Origin: Alnus glutinosa
Taxonomy: Eukaryota > Streptophyta > Magnoliopsida > Fagales > Betulaceae
Length of the DNA: 64,000 bases
Assembly (NCBI RefSeq): GCF_958979055.1
Contig: NC_084887.1
Span: forward strand, 23,991,044 to 24,055,043
Reading direction: 5' to 3'
Made by a program: the position numbers and the translations under genes. Below, one piece after another: positions 11,845 through 23,113 of the stretch. The notes below the pieces were generated by a model, which saw nothing but the letters and a program-made list of their open reading frames with translations, was not told the DNA's origin and ran no database searches. The number at the start of each line of letters is the position of its first letter. Positions within the stretch are counted from its first letter, which is position 1.

Positions 11845-14800
11845 CTACCAGAACCATTCATGCCTAGAATCTACTGCTTTAACATGGGTTGATACAAGAG
11901 GCATGGTACCAAAGAGGGAAATGAAATCATTGAGGCATTTGTTTCTCCTCTTGCTGTGCCCTTGCAGACTGCTTATGCCTGATGATCCAATCTCATAGAT
12001 CTTCCCTGCAAAATTGGAAGACCATATTTTAATCAAACATTATAGTCAGAGGAAAAAAAAAAATTATGTAACTTTAAAAGAAAAGAAAAAATCATGAGCT
12101 GACAATCCCTGTTGGTGAAATTTTGAAGGAGCCAATCTTTGAGGCTAGTGTAAAAAAAAAAAAAAAAAAAAAGCAATAAGATCCTCTCCATTTCATGGTC
12201 ATGATCTAAAGTTGGTGCATCTAACGACGTACATGAAGTCAATATTGGAACGTCTTTAGTTCCACATTTGGAAATGCTTGCTCTTCATTAATTGATTTAT
12301 TCAATGTCAATTATGCTTCATCAGGTAAATTAGCTAGAAATCCTAATACTAACCAACATTTTTTGCAGGAACAATGGCTGATTTTGCTTGTCTACCACCA
12401 AATCCCCCTTTAAGACAACATGGTCACTTTCTAGAAGTAAAAAGTTTTGGCATAGATATTTATATGAAGAAACTATACATTGTCTATAGTCCTATTTTAG
12501 GCCAGGAAAATTTTTGAATCTGAAAATACTCTCAGGTTACTAAATGTGCTTAAAATTCCGAAAGACAACCAAATGAACAGGGGATAATTACATCCGCAAC
12601 ACAGCTCCAGAAGAGATGACATTGATTGAACAAGCGTTTGGAAAATAAACACAGCCAAGTGAAGTAACCAACCACAAGGGCATGCTTTGTCTATTTCAAA
12701 AACCACAAAGGTGGACTATCTACAGTGGTTTGACTTTAAGAGATCTTCATGGCTCATCCAGTGTGTTTAGCAAACAAACTAAGGTCAAGAAAATTAAAAA
12801 TAACTACCTTTCACCCATATCGGAGGAGCGCTGGTGGCATTGGCAACAAGCAGTGACATTGCAATATCTTCACAATTTCTGTATGAGAGTAGGGAACAGA
12901 GTTGAAAATCATTCGATTAGGGACATTAAAAAATAGAGTAAATAAATAAAAATACAATAATCTTGTAACTGGAAAAGCAATAAAATAAAATCCCTATATT
13001 ATAGTAACATAAAAACTGTTTACCTCTCCCTTGATATATAATCATGAATAGATGAGGGCATCATGTGAGAATACAGATCCAAGTACCTCCTGTGAAAGAA
13101 TGCAGCTTTGGAGAGAACCATACTATAAGTGCCCATCCACCAAACTGACCACCATCCTCCATATTTGTAATATGCATCACCATTCTTCTATTTTATATTA
13201 ATAAGAATCTTGTCAGATACAATAAGGAGACTGACATCAACATTTAAGAAACCCATGATGTGCATTACCTTCAAACCCAGGTTTTACGTTCCCAGAAGAG
13301 GCAATGAATTTCAGACATTTTTAAATTTTTGCATAAAGTTACATAATTTTTTTTACCGATTTCCCATAATCAGCTGACTAACAAAATCTTTTAATAAAAA
13401 CTTCTGGATAAAAATTCTGCAAAGCACTAATTGCTCTGCAACACACTTGGCAGGGGTCTGTGTCTATCCTTAATTAACGAGAAAAAGTAAGCACATCACA
13501 AGGTGGTGTAACAAAAGAGCACAGAAATTCAACAGTTAATTGAAATTTCAAAGGTGGGCTAGGATTTAGGCTTTTTAGCACCATTGTTTGGGATATATAT
13601 ATATATATATATTTTGATAGGTAATTAAAATTTTATAAAGAAATGAAGCATAAGGCACCTCTAAGCACACAGGTAGTATACAAAAGAGAACCAAAGCTAA
13701 CCCGAAAACCCATCAGACAACCAAAGCAACAGGAAAAAATTAAACCTAAGGCCCCGAGAAACAAACCACAAAAACTCGCAAGGCATACAACCTACATCAC
13801 ATGGGTCTTGCCTTTCCAACACCTAGAAGAAGTTTTAGAGTCGCCATAATTAACGGAGCTTTGCAGATTTAGAAGCTCCTTGCCCTTAGTCTTCTGATGC
13901 TTAATCGTTTCTTCCGTCATAGCCCTGAACCTCTCGTTATGCTACTCAGACACCTTCCACGCATACTCCTAGGACAACCTCACCCAAAACCCAGCAGCCT
14001 TCTTCCTAACATCTAACTCCCACTCCGACGTCAACTTCTCATCCATTTCAGCCGAAGAGAGTGAATCTGTATGGGTAATCGGAGAAACCGTGCAAGACGT
14101 CTCCAATGCTGGAAGAAGAGAAGTCTCAGAAAGTCCGACTACAGAACCCGAAAACCTAGGGATTACCGAAGGAAGACTTGGCCCGGCTACAGAACCCGAG
14201 TCCCCATCTACGTCCAACAAATCCACACCCACTGAAGCCACCCCATATTCTGACCCCAAAGAAATCTTCGACAAAGTCTCCTGCTGAATCTCTGTATGAC
14301 CCAAGCCCACATCACCGTCTGGATCAAGGTGTTGACAGCTAGGCCCACCCCCGGAAGAAGACAAACCCAGCATCACCCCAAAGTCTGCCGGCAATGTTAT
14401 CTCCGGCAGAGGAGGAGACAACGAGGTCTCCGGTTGAAGAAGACACCAAGGAGAGCCCGACGATGCCATGGAATATGGTATGAATAAACTCCAAATAAAA
14501 AAAAAACCCCAATGGGAATCTCAATTGACTGGGAACCACGCCTCATGAAGCGGAGGTCGCTAGTTTGAATCTCCTTGGGTCAATTACTTATCAAAAAAAA
14601 CGGTTTGAATAAGCTAGCTTCAAAAGAAAAAAAAAAAAAAAAGCAGAAAATTGAAAAAAAAAAAAAAAAAAGAAAAAAAAAAAGAATGAAGAAGAAGAAG
14701 AAAAAAAAAAGGGCTTTGAAACCATAGCTTTTAAAGGTCAAAGTGTGAAAAGAAGCAATTTGTGAGACAATCCTTTAAGCCTTGAGGGATTGAAGCATAA

Positions 14801-16691
14801 GCACTTTGAATCTTAAAATACTTTAAATAAATAAATACATATAAGAATTTGACATGAATAAATACAGAAGAATAGTTTTTTGATAGTTTTGATAAATTTT
14901 ATTTAACTAATTCATGCAGATTATTTAGGAATAACGGTATGAGCTCAAGATATTAGTTCTTCCAAGTCATTTTGTTTATGTTTGAACTAATGGACTTTAC
15001 CTATAGAGTCAGCTTGTAAATGTCTCAGTTTCTCTGTCACTCTCTCTTTGTATAGTAAAGCAACTTGTGCCTAAGGATTTACAGAAAAAGTGCATTCTAT
15101 ATTGAGTTGAATGAAACTAGGAACAGCAACAGGGAAGGTTTGTTGCACCCTCAAACTTTTCTGGTAACTATCTTGCCAAATCCTGCACAAAACCCATAGA
15201 TCATGTTTTCCACATATTTCTTGTTCCCAGAATAGGAGAGCATCTAGCACACTCGTTTGATCATGTCATTTATTTGAAGCAAAAAAACAGAACACAATTC
15301 TATCACCTTTTTCTTTTCTGATACTCAAAATTCTATCATCGGAACCAGCCGGAGGTAAACATCAATGGAATTTGATGGTTTTGAAGAAAAACCTATAATG
15401 TATGACGTTATTACTATATATGTTATCTAAAGTTATCTAGTTGGTTACTTATCAAACAGCTCTTAGCCGCTAAATATGAATTATTACAGCAAATGTCTCA
15501 AAACATAGAGATTATGCTGTTGACATGTCTGGAGAGATTCCGAAAGAAAGAATTTCCTTTCTCCTATAACTTTCCTTGTTTGAACCAATTAACCGTTCGC
15601 TTCTTACAACAAAATAACAGAAATCCCTCGAGTAATTCAAAATCATCATTCTTCCGGTGCTGATTCATAGATTTAACCCATAACAAACCTTTCCTTTCTC
15701 CCCAAAAAGAATCTCTAAAAGCAAGCAGATGAAGAATAAAAGAAAAGCAGGTATGGCAATAGGAAGACAATGTTACTAACCGCCTTATCCAGCCAGTGCA
15801 TGCGAGGAACAAATCCCACCATTGAGAAAGGAGCACTTTGCCAGACGGTGAAAGCAAAATCTAATGTTGAACAGGGCACGATAACATCATCATCAACTGA
15901 GAAAACTGCATCCGTTCTGAGCTCCTCGATTGGCTTAAACCTGTTGTTCAAATCGTCTTCTTCATTTATGTCAAACTTAAAGTTGGTTTTGTGAGCTGTC
16001 TGAGACTTGGAAAACACAATCTTCTTAAGATAGGCTTTCAGATTCTCTGAAGGCGGATCACTCTCACTCCATACCACATGTATCGCATCAGTCCCACTAC
16101 AGGATGCGTAGTGAGCAACAGATTGCTTCAGAAGAGTGTTTCGTTTCCAAGTGTTCATAAGTATTGTGTAGCCACCCCTGAAGGATGCAGACATAAAAAT
16201 AATCAATCAAGTTTATATTGTTCTTTACAATATAAAACGATACTGTTCCAGAGATGGCTAAGCTAACAGAACTTATATTATGTCTGTATTAAAATCCCCA
16301 CTTGGAAAATTTCAACAAAACCCAACACATGATGAATAAATAAATCACACCCAGGAAAAAAAACAGATGAATTATGTGATTTTTAAATTGGAAATACCAA
16401 AAAAAAAAAAGGGTACCTAGAAGAAGAAGAGACTGAAGAAGGGTAGTGAGGGTTCCAACCCATGAAGGAAGGAAGCCTTAAGGTGGCCAGAACGACGAAG
16501 AAGAGGAAACAAAGACCCAGAAGGGTCTTTACCTTGGCGGCGCCGAGCAGCTGGCGAGCCCGGCGAATGAGAAGCGGAGAGCGGCTGCTGTACGCGCCTC
16601 TGTTCGCGGCTTTCTCCTTCGCCGGCGAGTACAAGCCGCCGTTTCGCTCGGCGGAGGCGTCATTGTCTCGGATCCCGATGTGGTTGGACAT
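11845..16691 (-). CDS. GMT1: GT64 glycosyltransferase, GIPC mannosyltransferase GMT1/EPC1-like
   Basis: Five exons: 16691-16417, 16177-15781, 13187-13024, 12878-12808, 12005-11845; all introns are GT-AG and the lengths sum to 1,068 nt, giving 355 aa. Residues 54-74 form a signal anchor, so it is a type II Golgi membrane protein. Exon 2 carries GYTILMNTWKR and the metal-binding DDD motif (VFSVDDDVIVPC, Asp187-189) of the exostosin-like GT64 domain. Exons 3-5 give GGWWSVWWMGTYSMVLSKAA, RNCEDIAMS and GKIYEIGSSGISS, ending in AVDSRHEWFW, closely like Arabidopsis EPC1/GMT1 (At3g55830, 334 aa). The family member transfers mannose to glycosyl inositol phosphorylceramides, affecting cell adhesion and signalling. 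Intron 2 (2.6 kb) hosts a LINE-like remnant and a SINE. The start is the ATG at 16691; a TTG lies upstream in frame. Confidence 0.92.
13612..14490 (-). mobile_element. LINE-like retroelement remnant in GMT1 intron 2
   Basis: Read on the minus strand, a 166-aa open frame (14469-13969) of low-complexity Gly/Ser/Leu character is followed by stop-broken sequence including a 'LLNLQSSVNYGDSK' stretch and ends in TAATTACCTATCAAAAT next to a TA microsatellite (13592-13611). The overall look is that of an internally deleted non-LTR element found repeatedly in woody dicots. I recognise no reverse transcriptase here. The 166-aa frame has no domain I can name. Confidence 0.5.
14519..14600 (+). mobile_element. 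tRNA-derived SINE (family S1, copy 1) in GMT1 intron 2
   Basis: Begins with a degenerate A box (TCAATTGACTGGG), has a B box (GGTCGCTAGTTTGAATCTCC, compare GGTTCGANNCC) and ends ATTACTTATCAAAAAAAA. A second copy lies inverted at 52762-52856. A purine-rich simple tract follows (14620-14710). Confidence 0.65.
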
Positions 16692-18922
16692 GGGAGTCAA
16701 GGTCCATTCAATTGACGGCCGGGATTGGATTGGATTTCATCGTTGATCCGCTCACAGCAAGACGTTGGGGGGGGCGGGGGAAAGGGAAAGGCGCGTTTTT
16801 TTCGTTGGCATGAAAAGAAGAAACTAGACCAACGAATTGCGCTTTGATGACATTCGGGCAAGGGTTCGTCCGTACGTGGGCGGCCTTTGTGGCTTCTGGT
16901 TGAAGGGTTGGGCACCCTCCAAATTTTAACTTTGTCAAAATTAATTAATGTACTAATTTATCCAATGTTTGATACCATATGTTAAAAACATGCACATTTC
17001 ACATTTGGGTGCGAATATTATTTGCGGCGAAACTACCCAAATGCCATTTGTTTGTGGATATATGCTTCCTTCTTGCTTTAGAATTCTTTAATTTTCTCTC
17101 ATTTCTATTGGAATGTAAAATATAAATGGTCAAATAGAAATCTAATAATTAATCAAGATATTATTATGTCGTGAACACTCTTTCTATCTCTAATACACCA
17201 TTATTGTACACTTAGATAACAACATAAATTTAGACCTATTACACATGCTATTGAAAGCAAACTCCGATCCACTTTAGTAACGTTAATATCCCACTACTTT
17301 AGTTATTACCTAGAGCACATCAGTATTATCTTGCCAAGAGTCTGGTTGGTCACCTTCGTCTGATCATTTATCAGGGGAAGTGGAGTGACGCGCGTGTCAA
17401 ATCATATCCGTAATGTTACCCAAAAATGATTGAAAATGTTCACATCCCAGTTAGCTTTAATGGACTTAGGTACTCTATGTAGTCAAACGATTTTTCGGCC
17501 GGTTATTATCGATTTGAAATTACAACCATAGTTTTTATTCCGTCTAGAGTACTAGAAATCTATGAGGAAAACAAAAAGAATATGGGGCAAAAAAATTGTG
17601 TATTTAGTTCTCTAACCCCTAGCCTACTTATATGCATCCATGCAACTCCTTGCGAAGAGTTGCACCTCCTCTTCTCAACCACCTTTCATGGAGATAATGA
17701 AGTGTGGGATGACCACACTGTTGGTTTGATCATCCCATGCATTTTATCACAAATATCTGTATCCTCAGCTGCCAACACCAAAGAGCATGCATGCCTTATA
17801 TATTTATTACGATTATTTTTGGTACAAGACGCCATCATTCAGGCTTGGATATATACTTGTGCTGAGCTAAGTTGGATTTTGAGTGATTTTACTGTTTGAA
17901 TTGCTAATATATAATACAAATGGTAAATGTAAGAGAGCTCTTATAAAGTTTACTTGCCTTCGCTCGAATAGGTGAGCCTCATAAAGACTCTCATTTATAT
18001 AAACAAATTTACCAAAACGACGTCGTTATGATATAGGATTTCATCTAAAACACTAAAGCCTTTTTTAATAAATAATAATAATAATAAAATAAAATAAAAA
18101 CTAGAATCTAGAATCTAAAATCTAAAACGGGACCATAACAGTTTCAGAATCATTTAAAATGTGCCCTAAAAAGAGGCTTAAAGAATGCTCAAAACACTAA
18201 AAATTTGACAAAAAAAACCCATTAATAGCAATTAGTAACCGCACAGATTGGAAAGTCAAGCAGGTCAACTCGAACTCAATAGGCCAACCCAAATTGCCAA
18301 CCGTATCTTATAGTTTAAAACTTTAAATTAAATTTTATAAATTTAATATTATATATGTTTTTATATGGTGAATTTATTGTCATGTCATTTAAAATTGTTA
18401 AATGATGTATTACCATATACACCTATAAATGCAACAAAACAAAACATAAAATAAATAGATAAATAAATTCTCTCTATTTTTAATTAAAATATCAATATGT
18501 CGGTCAGCTCCTAACTTAGGTTAACCCATGTAACTGTATCAGTATGCTCGGCAACTTTGGCTTCTTGTTTAATTCCCTTATGCATGTAATTAGCAGTACA
18601 ATTTTTTTTTCTACAGTAATGCTAGACACGCTTTTACTTCATTGCTTCTATTTTTATATTTTTTTTAGATGATTTTTAAAATTATCATTAGATTCAATAA
18701 TAATTTTAAAATCATCTAATAAAATATAAAAAATGGATGAAAGGAAGTAATGGTGTGTCACTGTGTTTAACATTACTTTCTTTCCTGGGTTGTTCGTTGG
18801 AACTTGAATCTGCCTCTTAAGAAGAAGGGTCTACGCTGCATACGATGGAGAGTATCAAATCCCATTAGAACTTCCTTTTATCATATCATGATAATTTTTA
18901 CTTTTCTTTTTTTTTTTTTTTT
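16692..18922. other. GMT1 upstream region and intergenic
   Basis: The first 250 bp are GC-richer and are probably the GMT1 promoter and 5' UTR on the minus strand. The rest is AT-rich with no supported gene; the 105-aa plus-strand frame at 17582-17899 has no recognisable domain. A short inverted repeat (about 18660-18735, 'gatgatttttaaaattatcatt' type arms) is present. Confidence 0.4.
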
Positions 18923-18925
18923 TAA

Positions 18926-19242
18926 AGGTCCATTTCGGTTTGCGATTTCAAAAAGTATGATTTAAAAATAGCGATTTTAAAATGTGCAATTTAAAAAAGT
19001 GATTTTTAAAAACGCAGTTAAGCGTTTGATAAAATTGCAGTTTGACCTTTAAAATCGCAGGTTAACATTTTAAAATTCTGCATTTTAAAAAAAACATCAC
19101 ATTGCCTGTGATTTGAATAAGCTCTATTATGTGTTTTCAAATCGTAATTTTTTAAAAAAACAGTTTTCAAACGGTTTATTTTTTGCGATTTAGTTTAAAA
19201 TCGCCATTTTTCTCTACGAAATCGCAATTTCAAACGCACCCT
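18926..19242. mobile_element. MITE, TAA target duplication (family A, copy 2)
   Basis: A 317-bp element between TAA at 18923-18925 and TAA at 19243-19245. Ends are AGGTCCATTTCGGTTTGCG and CAAATC...CAAACGCACCCT, inverted relatives of each other sharing TTGCGATTTC. The interior is full of GCGATTTTAAA-type phrases, as in the copies at 3761-3900 and 30645-30920. Non-coding, probably PIF/Harbinger-derived. Confidence 0.7.
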
Positions 19243-19245
19243 TAA

Positions 19246-19740
19246 TATTATTGACTTTCAGCTTAATAAAAAGTGTTTTTGTTTTCAGAATTCTCCCGAT
19301 TGAAATGATTTGATGTTACAAAACTTAAATCTCAATTAATTAGATAAAGTAAATTGAATGGCAAAGAACATGATGAATCATATGGCAAATGAGAACTTTA
19401 TAGCATAAAGCTTAATTCCTTTCTTCTCTCTCTCCGCACAGCAATTGCTTCAATTTTCCGATCCTGCGACACCTCACCTAAACGCAATTCGGATCTCTTG
19501 GAAGATATCCCTTCATGTAATTAAAGAAACAAAAAAGAAAAAAAGAAAAAGAAAGAAGTAAATCAGATTTATTTATGATGTGGGGATGGGGTTTGGTGGC
19601 GTATATGATGACAACTTGATGAGACTTGTCCGAATCAAACCTAAAGGACTATTTTAATTCTTTATGAGAAAAAAAAATAATCATAAAATTAAATTTTTAC
19701 TGATTTTGAAACTATTTTTTTTACGAGAGCCCCTTCTTTC
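19246..19740. other. Intergenic, nothing recognised
   Basis: AT-rich, with a CT-rich patch near 19420-19440. No gene or repeat boundary was identified. Confidence 0.4.
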
Positions 19741-20435
19741 AGGCCAAGGCAAAAAACCCTTGTTTTCTGCCCACTAATTACATTTTGACACGTCATCTCA
19801 ACAAAAAAAACTCAGAAATTTCAATTGTTGTTGAAACACAGGATTTCGCCCTTGCCCAAGCCGACATTCCGCCACAGCTAGGCCGGACGCCGCCGCACCG
19901 CCCAGGCCAGACCACGCCGCCAACGCTCGTAATGGACCCGCTGCCACCGACCGGGTCGGAACACCAGCCAGGTCATCCCCAGGTTGCCGATCCGTTCGAG
20001 TTCCGACGCCATGGAGTTGCCAATCCGGCCGTGGAGTTGCCGCTGAGCTCGAGGTCTGGCTTGGCCGTGTGGGGCAGTGGCTGGGAGGAGGATTTTTGGA
20101 AGGCCGATCCGTTCGAGTTCCGACGCCGTGGAGTTGCCGATCCGGCCGTGGAGTTGCCGCTGAGCTTGAGGTCCGGCTTGGCCGTGTGGGGCAGTGGCTG
20201 GGAGGAGGATTTTTGGAAGGCCGATCCGTTCGAGTTCCGACGCCGTGGAGTTGCCGCCGAGCTTGAGGTTCAGCTTGGCCGTGTGGGGCAGTGGCTGGGA
20301 GGAGGATTTTTGGAAGGAATGAGGATGATCCGGTGTTTTTGCCTACACTTACATTTTTGTGTTTTTTTTGTTTCATGCTGATTTGTCAGCTTGCTATTGG
20401 TGGGCAAAAAGGTGGTGGATTTTGCCACCACCGAA
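19741..20435. mobile_element. Candidate long-TIR (Mutator-like) element with GC-rich captured core
   Basis: The two ends are inverted relatives over about 90 bp: GGCAAAA...TGCCCACTAATTACA on the left and, inverted, GGCAAAA...TGCCCACCAATAGCA on the right, continuing into a shared ACAAAAAAAAC tract. Identity is roughly 65-70% by eye. Between them lies a GC-rich core (19850-20320) strikingly unlike the AT-rich surroundings, with three tandem repeats. The open frames on both strands (198 and 192 aa) are Pro/Arg/Gly-rich and match no domain. No 9-bp target duplication was found, so the class is inferred. Confidence 0.5.
19986..20316. repeat. 117-bp in-frame tandem repeat, 2.8 units
   Basis: Copies begin GCCGATCCGTTCGAGTTCC at 19986, 20103 and 20220. 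The unit is 117 bp, exactly 39 codons, so the plus-strand frame repeats (ADPFEFRRRGV...EEDFWK). The third unit lacks about 21 bp, also in frame. Copies are nearly identical, so amplification is recent. Confidence 0.9.
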
Positions 20436-21660
20436 TAGAAGTTATGTCCATCCTTTTACTCATTTTAAATAGTTTTTAAAATGTTATTTAAATAATATTT
20501 TTTCAAATTTATTTATTCTTTCTTAATTTAATCTTTTTTTTTTAAAAAAGTTTATCTTTTTTTAATTGTCATATTTTTAAATATTTGTCTTATTCTAATG
20601 GTCATATTTTTAAAATTTTATATTATATTATATTATTATTTACTATATTTAAAATTATGAATACCGAGAAAATTTATTTTTAAAAATTATGTTTGGATGA
20701 TTTAGAGAACCTAAGACAAAATTAAAAAAAAAAAAAAAAAAAAGTTAAATAAAATTTAAGTAGAATTTGAATTTAAAAAACCTACCCAAACATGTTTTTA
20801 AAAAATAATCCAAAATAAAATGCTACACAAACATACCTTTTCAATTCCATCAAACTTGTTGGAATATGTAAACAAAAAATTTATACGGTATTAGATGTCT
20901 AAAGTGTGAAAATATTGTAGTTTAAGAGAAAAAAAAAAAAAAAATACACGTTTAGCCTAAAACATTGTAGTTGAATCAAATTTTATAAAACATTGTAGTT
21001 GAATCAAATTTTATGTCAAGAAGCAAACCATCCAAACATTTTTTTCAACTTATTTTGCTTCGAAATTCGGTCAGTAAATTATAGTTAAATTTAAATTTTA
21101 AAAATCGAATACTCAAACGTCTAATGATTTGGTGAGCGAATGAGTATTATTCGCTCACCAAATATTTTTTTGATTATAGTAATAAAACTGTTGAAAATGA
21201 TTTTTATGTGTTTTCATCGTAACAAATTGTTTAACCAAAAAGCTATTTTAGGGGACAGCTAGAAATGCTCTGAAGTTTTAAAAAGAAGACAAGTGGAAGC
21301 AGTGAGACAAATTGTCTCACCAAGCAGTGAAATTAGAGCTGAAACTTGGAACGGTAGTCTTTATAATTCTATTCGGGTTTTTTCCAAAACCCACCCACCA
21401 GATTTCAACCCGAATTTCTGCCCAATTCATGCCCGAATTCACGCAGAAATCAGCTCTGATTTGATGACATCATGACCTGACCACGCGCAGGACAAGTTGT
21501 CTGCATTCACTATTAAAAAAAGGTGTGGGTTCCACATTTAATTAATAAAATAATTAAAAGTTCAATAAAAAAATTAAAATTTTTTAAAAAAAACAAAACA
21601 AAAGGATGGCTGCCACTTTGTTGGCCACCCGAAAATGTCACTAGAGCTTGGAGGAATTAA
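20436..21660. other. Intergenic with dispersed repeat and hairpins
   Basis: AT-rich. The stretch 21012-21123 resembles 27525-27650 (CCATCCAAACAT...TTTTGC.TCGAAATTCG), marking a dispersed repeat. A perfect 15-bp hairpin lies at 21127-21163 and a 9-bp-arm palindrome at 21302-21320. No gene. Confidence 0.5.
21127..21163. repeat. Perfect 15-bp inverted repeat
   Basis: ATTTGGTGAGCGAAT (21127-21141) and its exact reverse complement (21149-21163) with a 7-nt loop. A terminator-like function has no basis in a plant nuclear context; a foldback relic is more likely. Confidence 0.8.
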
Positions 21661-21855
21661 GATCTTTTCAAATTCTTTACCTGAATTTGATAGAATTTGG
21701 ACAGGTAGTTGTGAGTGAGCATTTATGAGACCCAACTGACCAAATAAAAGTTGGGCTGCCCAACTGCTTATCCGGTCAGGTGAATCTCATAAATGCTTAC
21801 TCACAACAACCTGCCCGAATTGTATCAAATTCAGGCAAAGAATTTGAGGGGATCC
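21661..21855. mobile_element. Foldback element (family B, copy 1)
   Basis: Arms of about 80 bp (21661-21742 and 21774-21855) are inverted copies at roughly 85% identity, both carrying CCTGAATTTGATA and AGCATTTATGAGA (in inverse on the right). The ends read GATCTTTTCAAATTCTTT and its partner GGATCCCCTCAAATTCTTT. The centre contains CTGACCAAATAAAA inside a small inner hairpin. Confidence 0.75.
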
Positions 21856-23113
21856 TGATCCAGCTTGGAGGTGGCCTTGCGCCACCCCTAGCTTTTTAGA
21901 AAATAAAAAAAAATTAATTTTAATTATGTTTTTTTTAAATAAGTTTTTTTTAATTAAATAATCAATATTTAAATCAATATATAATAAATTATTATTATTT
22001 AAATCATTATTCTACACTACTTTTCACAACACCAATTATTATACACAACTTTTCAAACTTCCAATCATTTCTTATCATTAAAAAATAATATTTTTTAATC
22101 TAAAAAATTCAACACCTAAACACAAATTCAAACAATAAATTAAATTATATTCTTCATCCAAACACATTTCTTTGCCTCGAAATCCACAAACAGAATAAAA
22201 ATTCAATTCAGATTTTAAAAATTCAATTTCCAAACGGACCATAAGGCACTACTTAGAGCACTCCCAATGGCTTGTGTATATTTTAATTTAGAATAACTAA
22301 TCAAAATTCACTTTATCTAGTTTAACTAATGAATTTTAAAATGCACCATACATCCGATTATCTATTCTTAACTTTATATTCTTTCTTTATTTTTTTTATT
22401 ACTTTTTTCATTATCATATTTTTTGTCCTTTTTTTTAATAGTCATTTTGTTAAAACGGTCATTTCTCTAATGCAAATTTTTTTACGGTCATTTTCAGCAT
22501 TTTTCTAATAGTCATATTTTTTAACAGTCGTTTTGTTAAATCTGTCATTTTTCTAACACAATAATTTTTAAACGGTCATACCAATTTAAAGAAAAAAATT
22601 ATCCTTTTATTATTACTAGTGATTAAACAAATCAATAATCTTAAAGCAACTTAGAATATTCTTACTTGTGCAAGTAAAATATCACAACTAATTGAGATAT
22701 TTATAAAATTTCATTGGCACAATTTGGCAGTATGCTTCCTGTAGAACGTGGTGCGAAAGAAAAAAACAAAAAAAACAAAAGAACGTGAAGGAAAAAAAAA
22801 TATATATATATATACCCTATGTGTAGAATTATACTATTTAAGGAATTAACTAAAATCTATTTTAGAGTTTGAATAGATAAGTCAATGAAATTTTTATTTT
22901 TATTTTTAGTACTTTAATTATTTATTCTAGAGGTGAAAATAAATAAGCATTTAAAGTACTCTTAATGGGATAGACAGAATTCATTTATGCAGCCCAACTA
23001 AACACACCTTTAGATTCCCCATGAAATTGAAAAGTTGAAACAAATATATTCAAATTCTGAACCTCAATAAATGAAACGCATGATCATGGTTCCCCGTATG
23101 ATCGATCAGCTAA
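21856..23113. other. Intergenic, 3' of KCS
   Basis: AT-rich. A MITE-like start TTAGAGCACTCCCAATGGC lies at 22253 without an identified partner end. Repeated 'ggtcattttt' phrases occur at 22430-22580. No gene. Confidence 0.4.

Noticed and set aside
13969..14469. 166-aa host gene inside GMT1 intron 2
   Set aside because: Lies within the LINE-like remnant; low-complexity, and followed by stop-broken continuation with the same repeat character.
19785..20381. 198-aa and 192-aa overlapping proteins as real genes
   Set aside because: Both strands are open because of the 117-bp repeat and high GC; no domain, no plausible gene context. Treated as transposon cargo.
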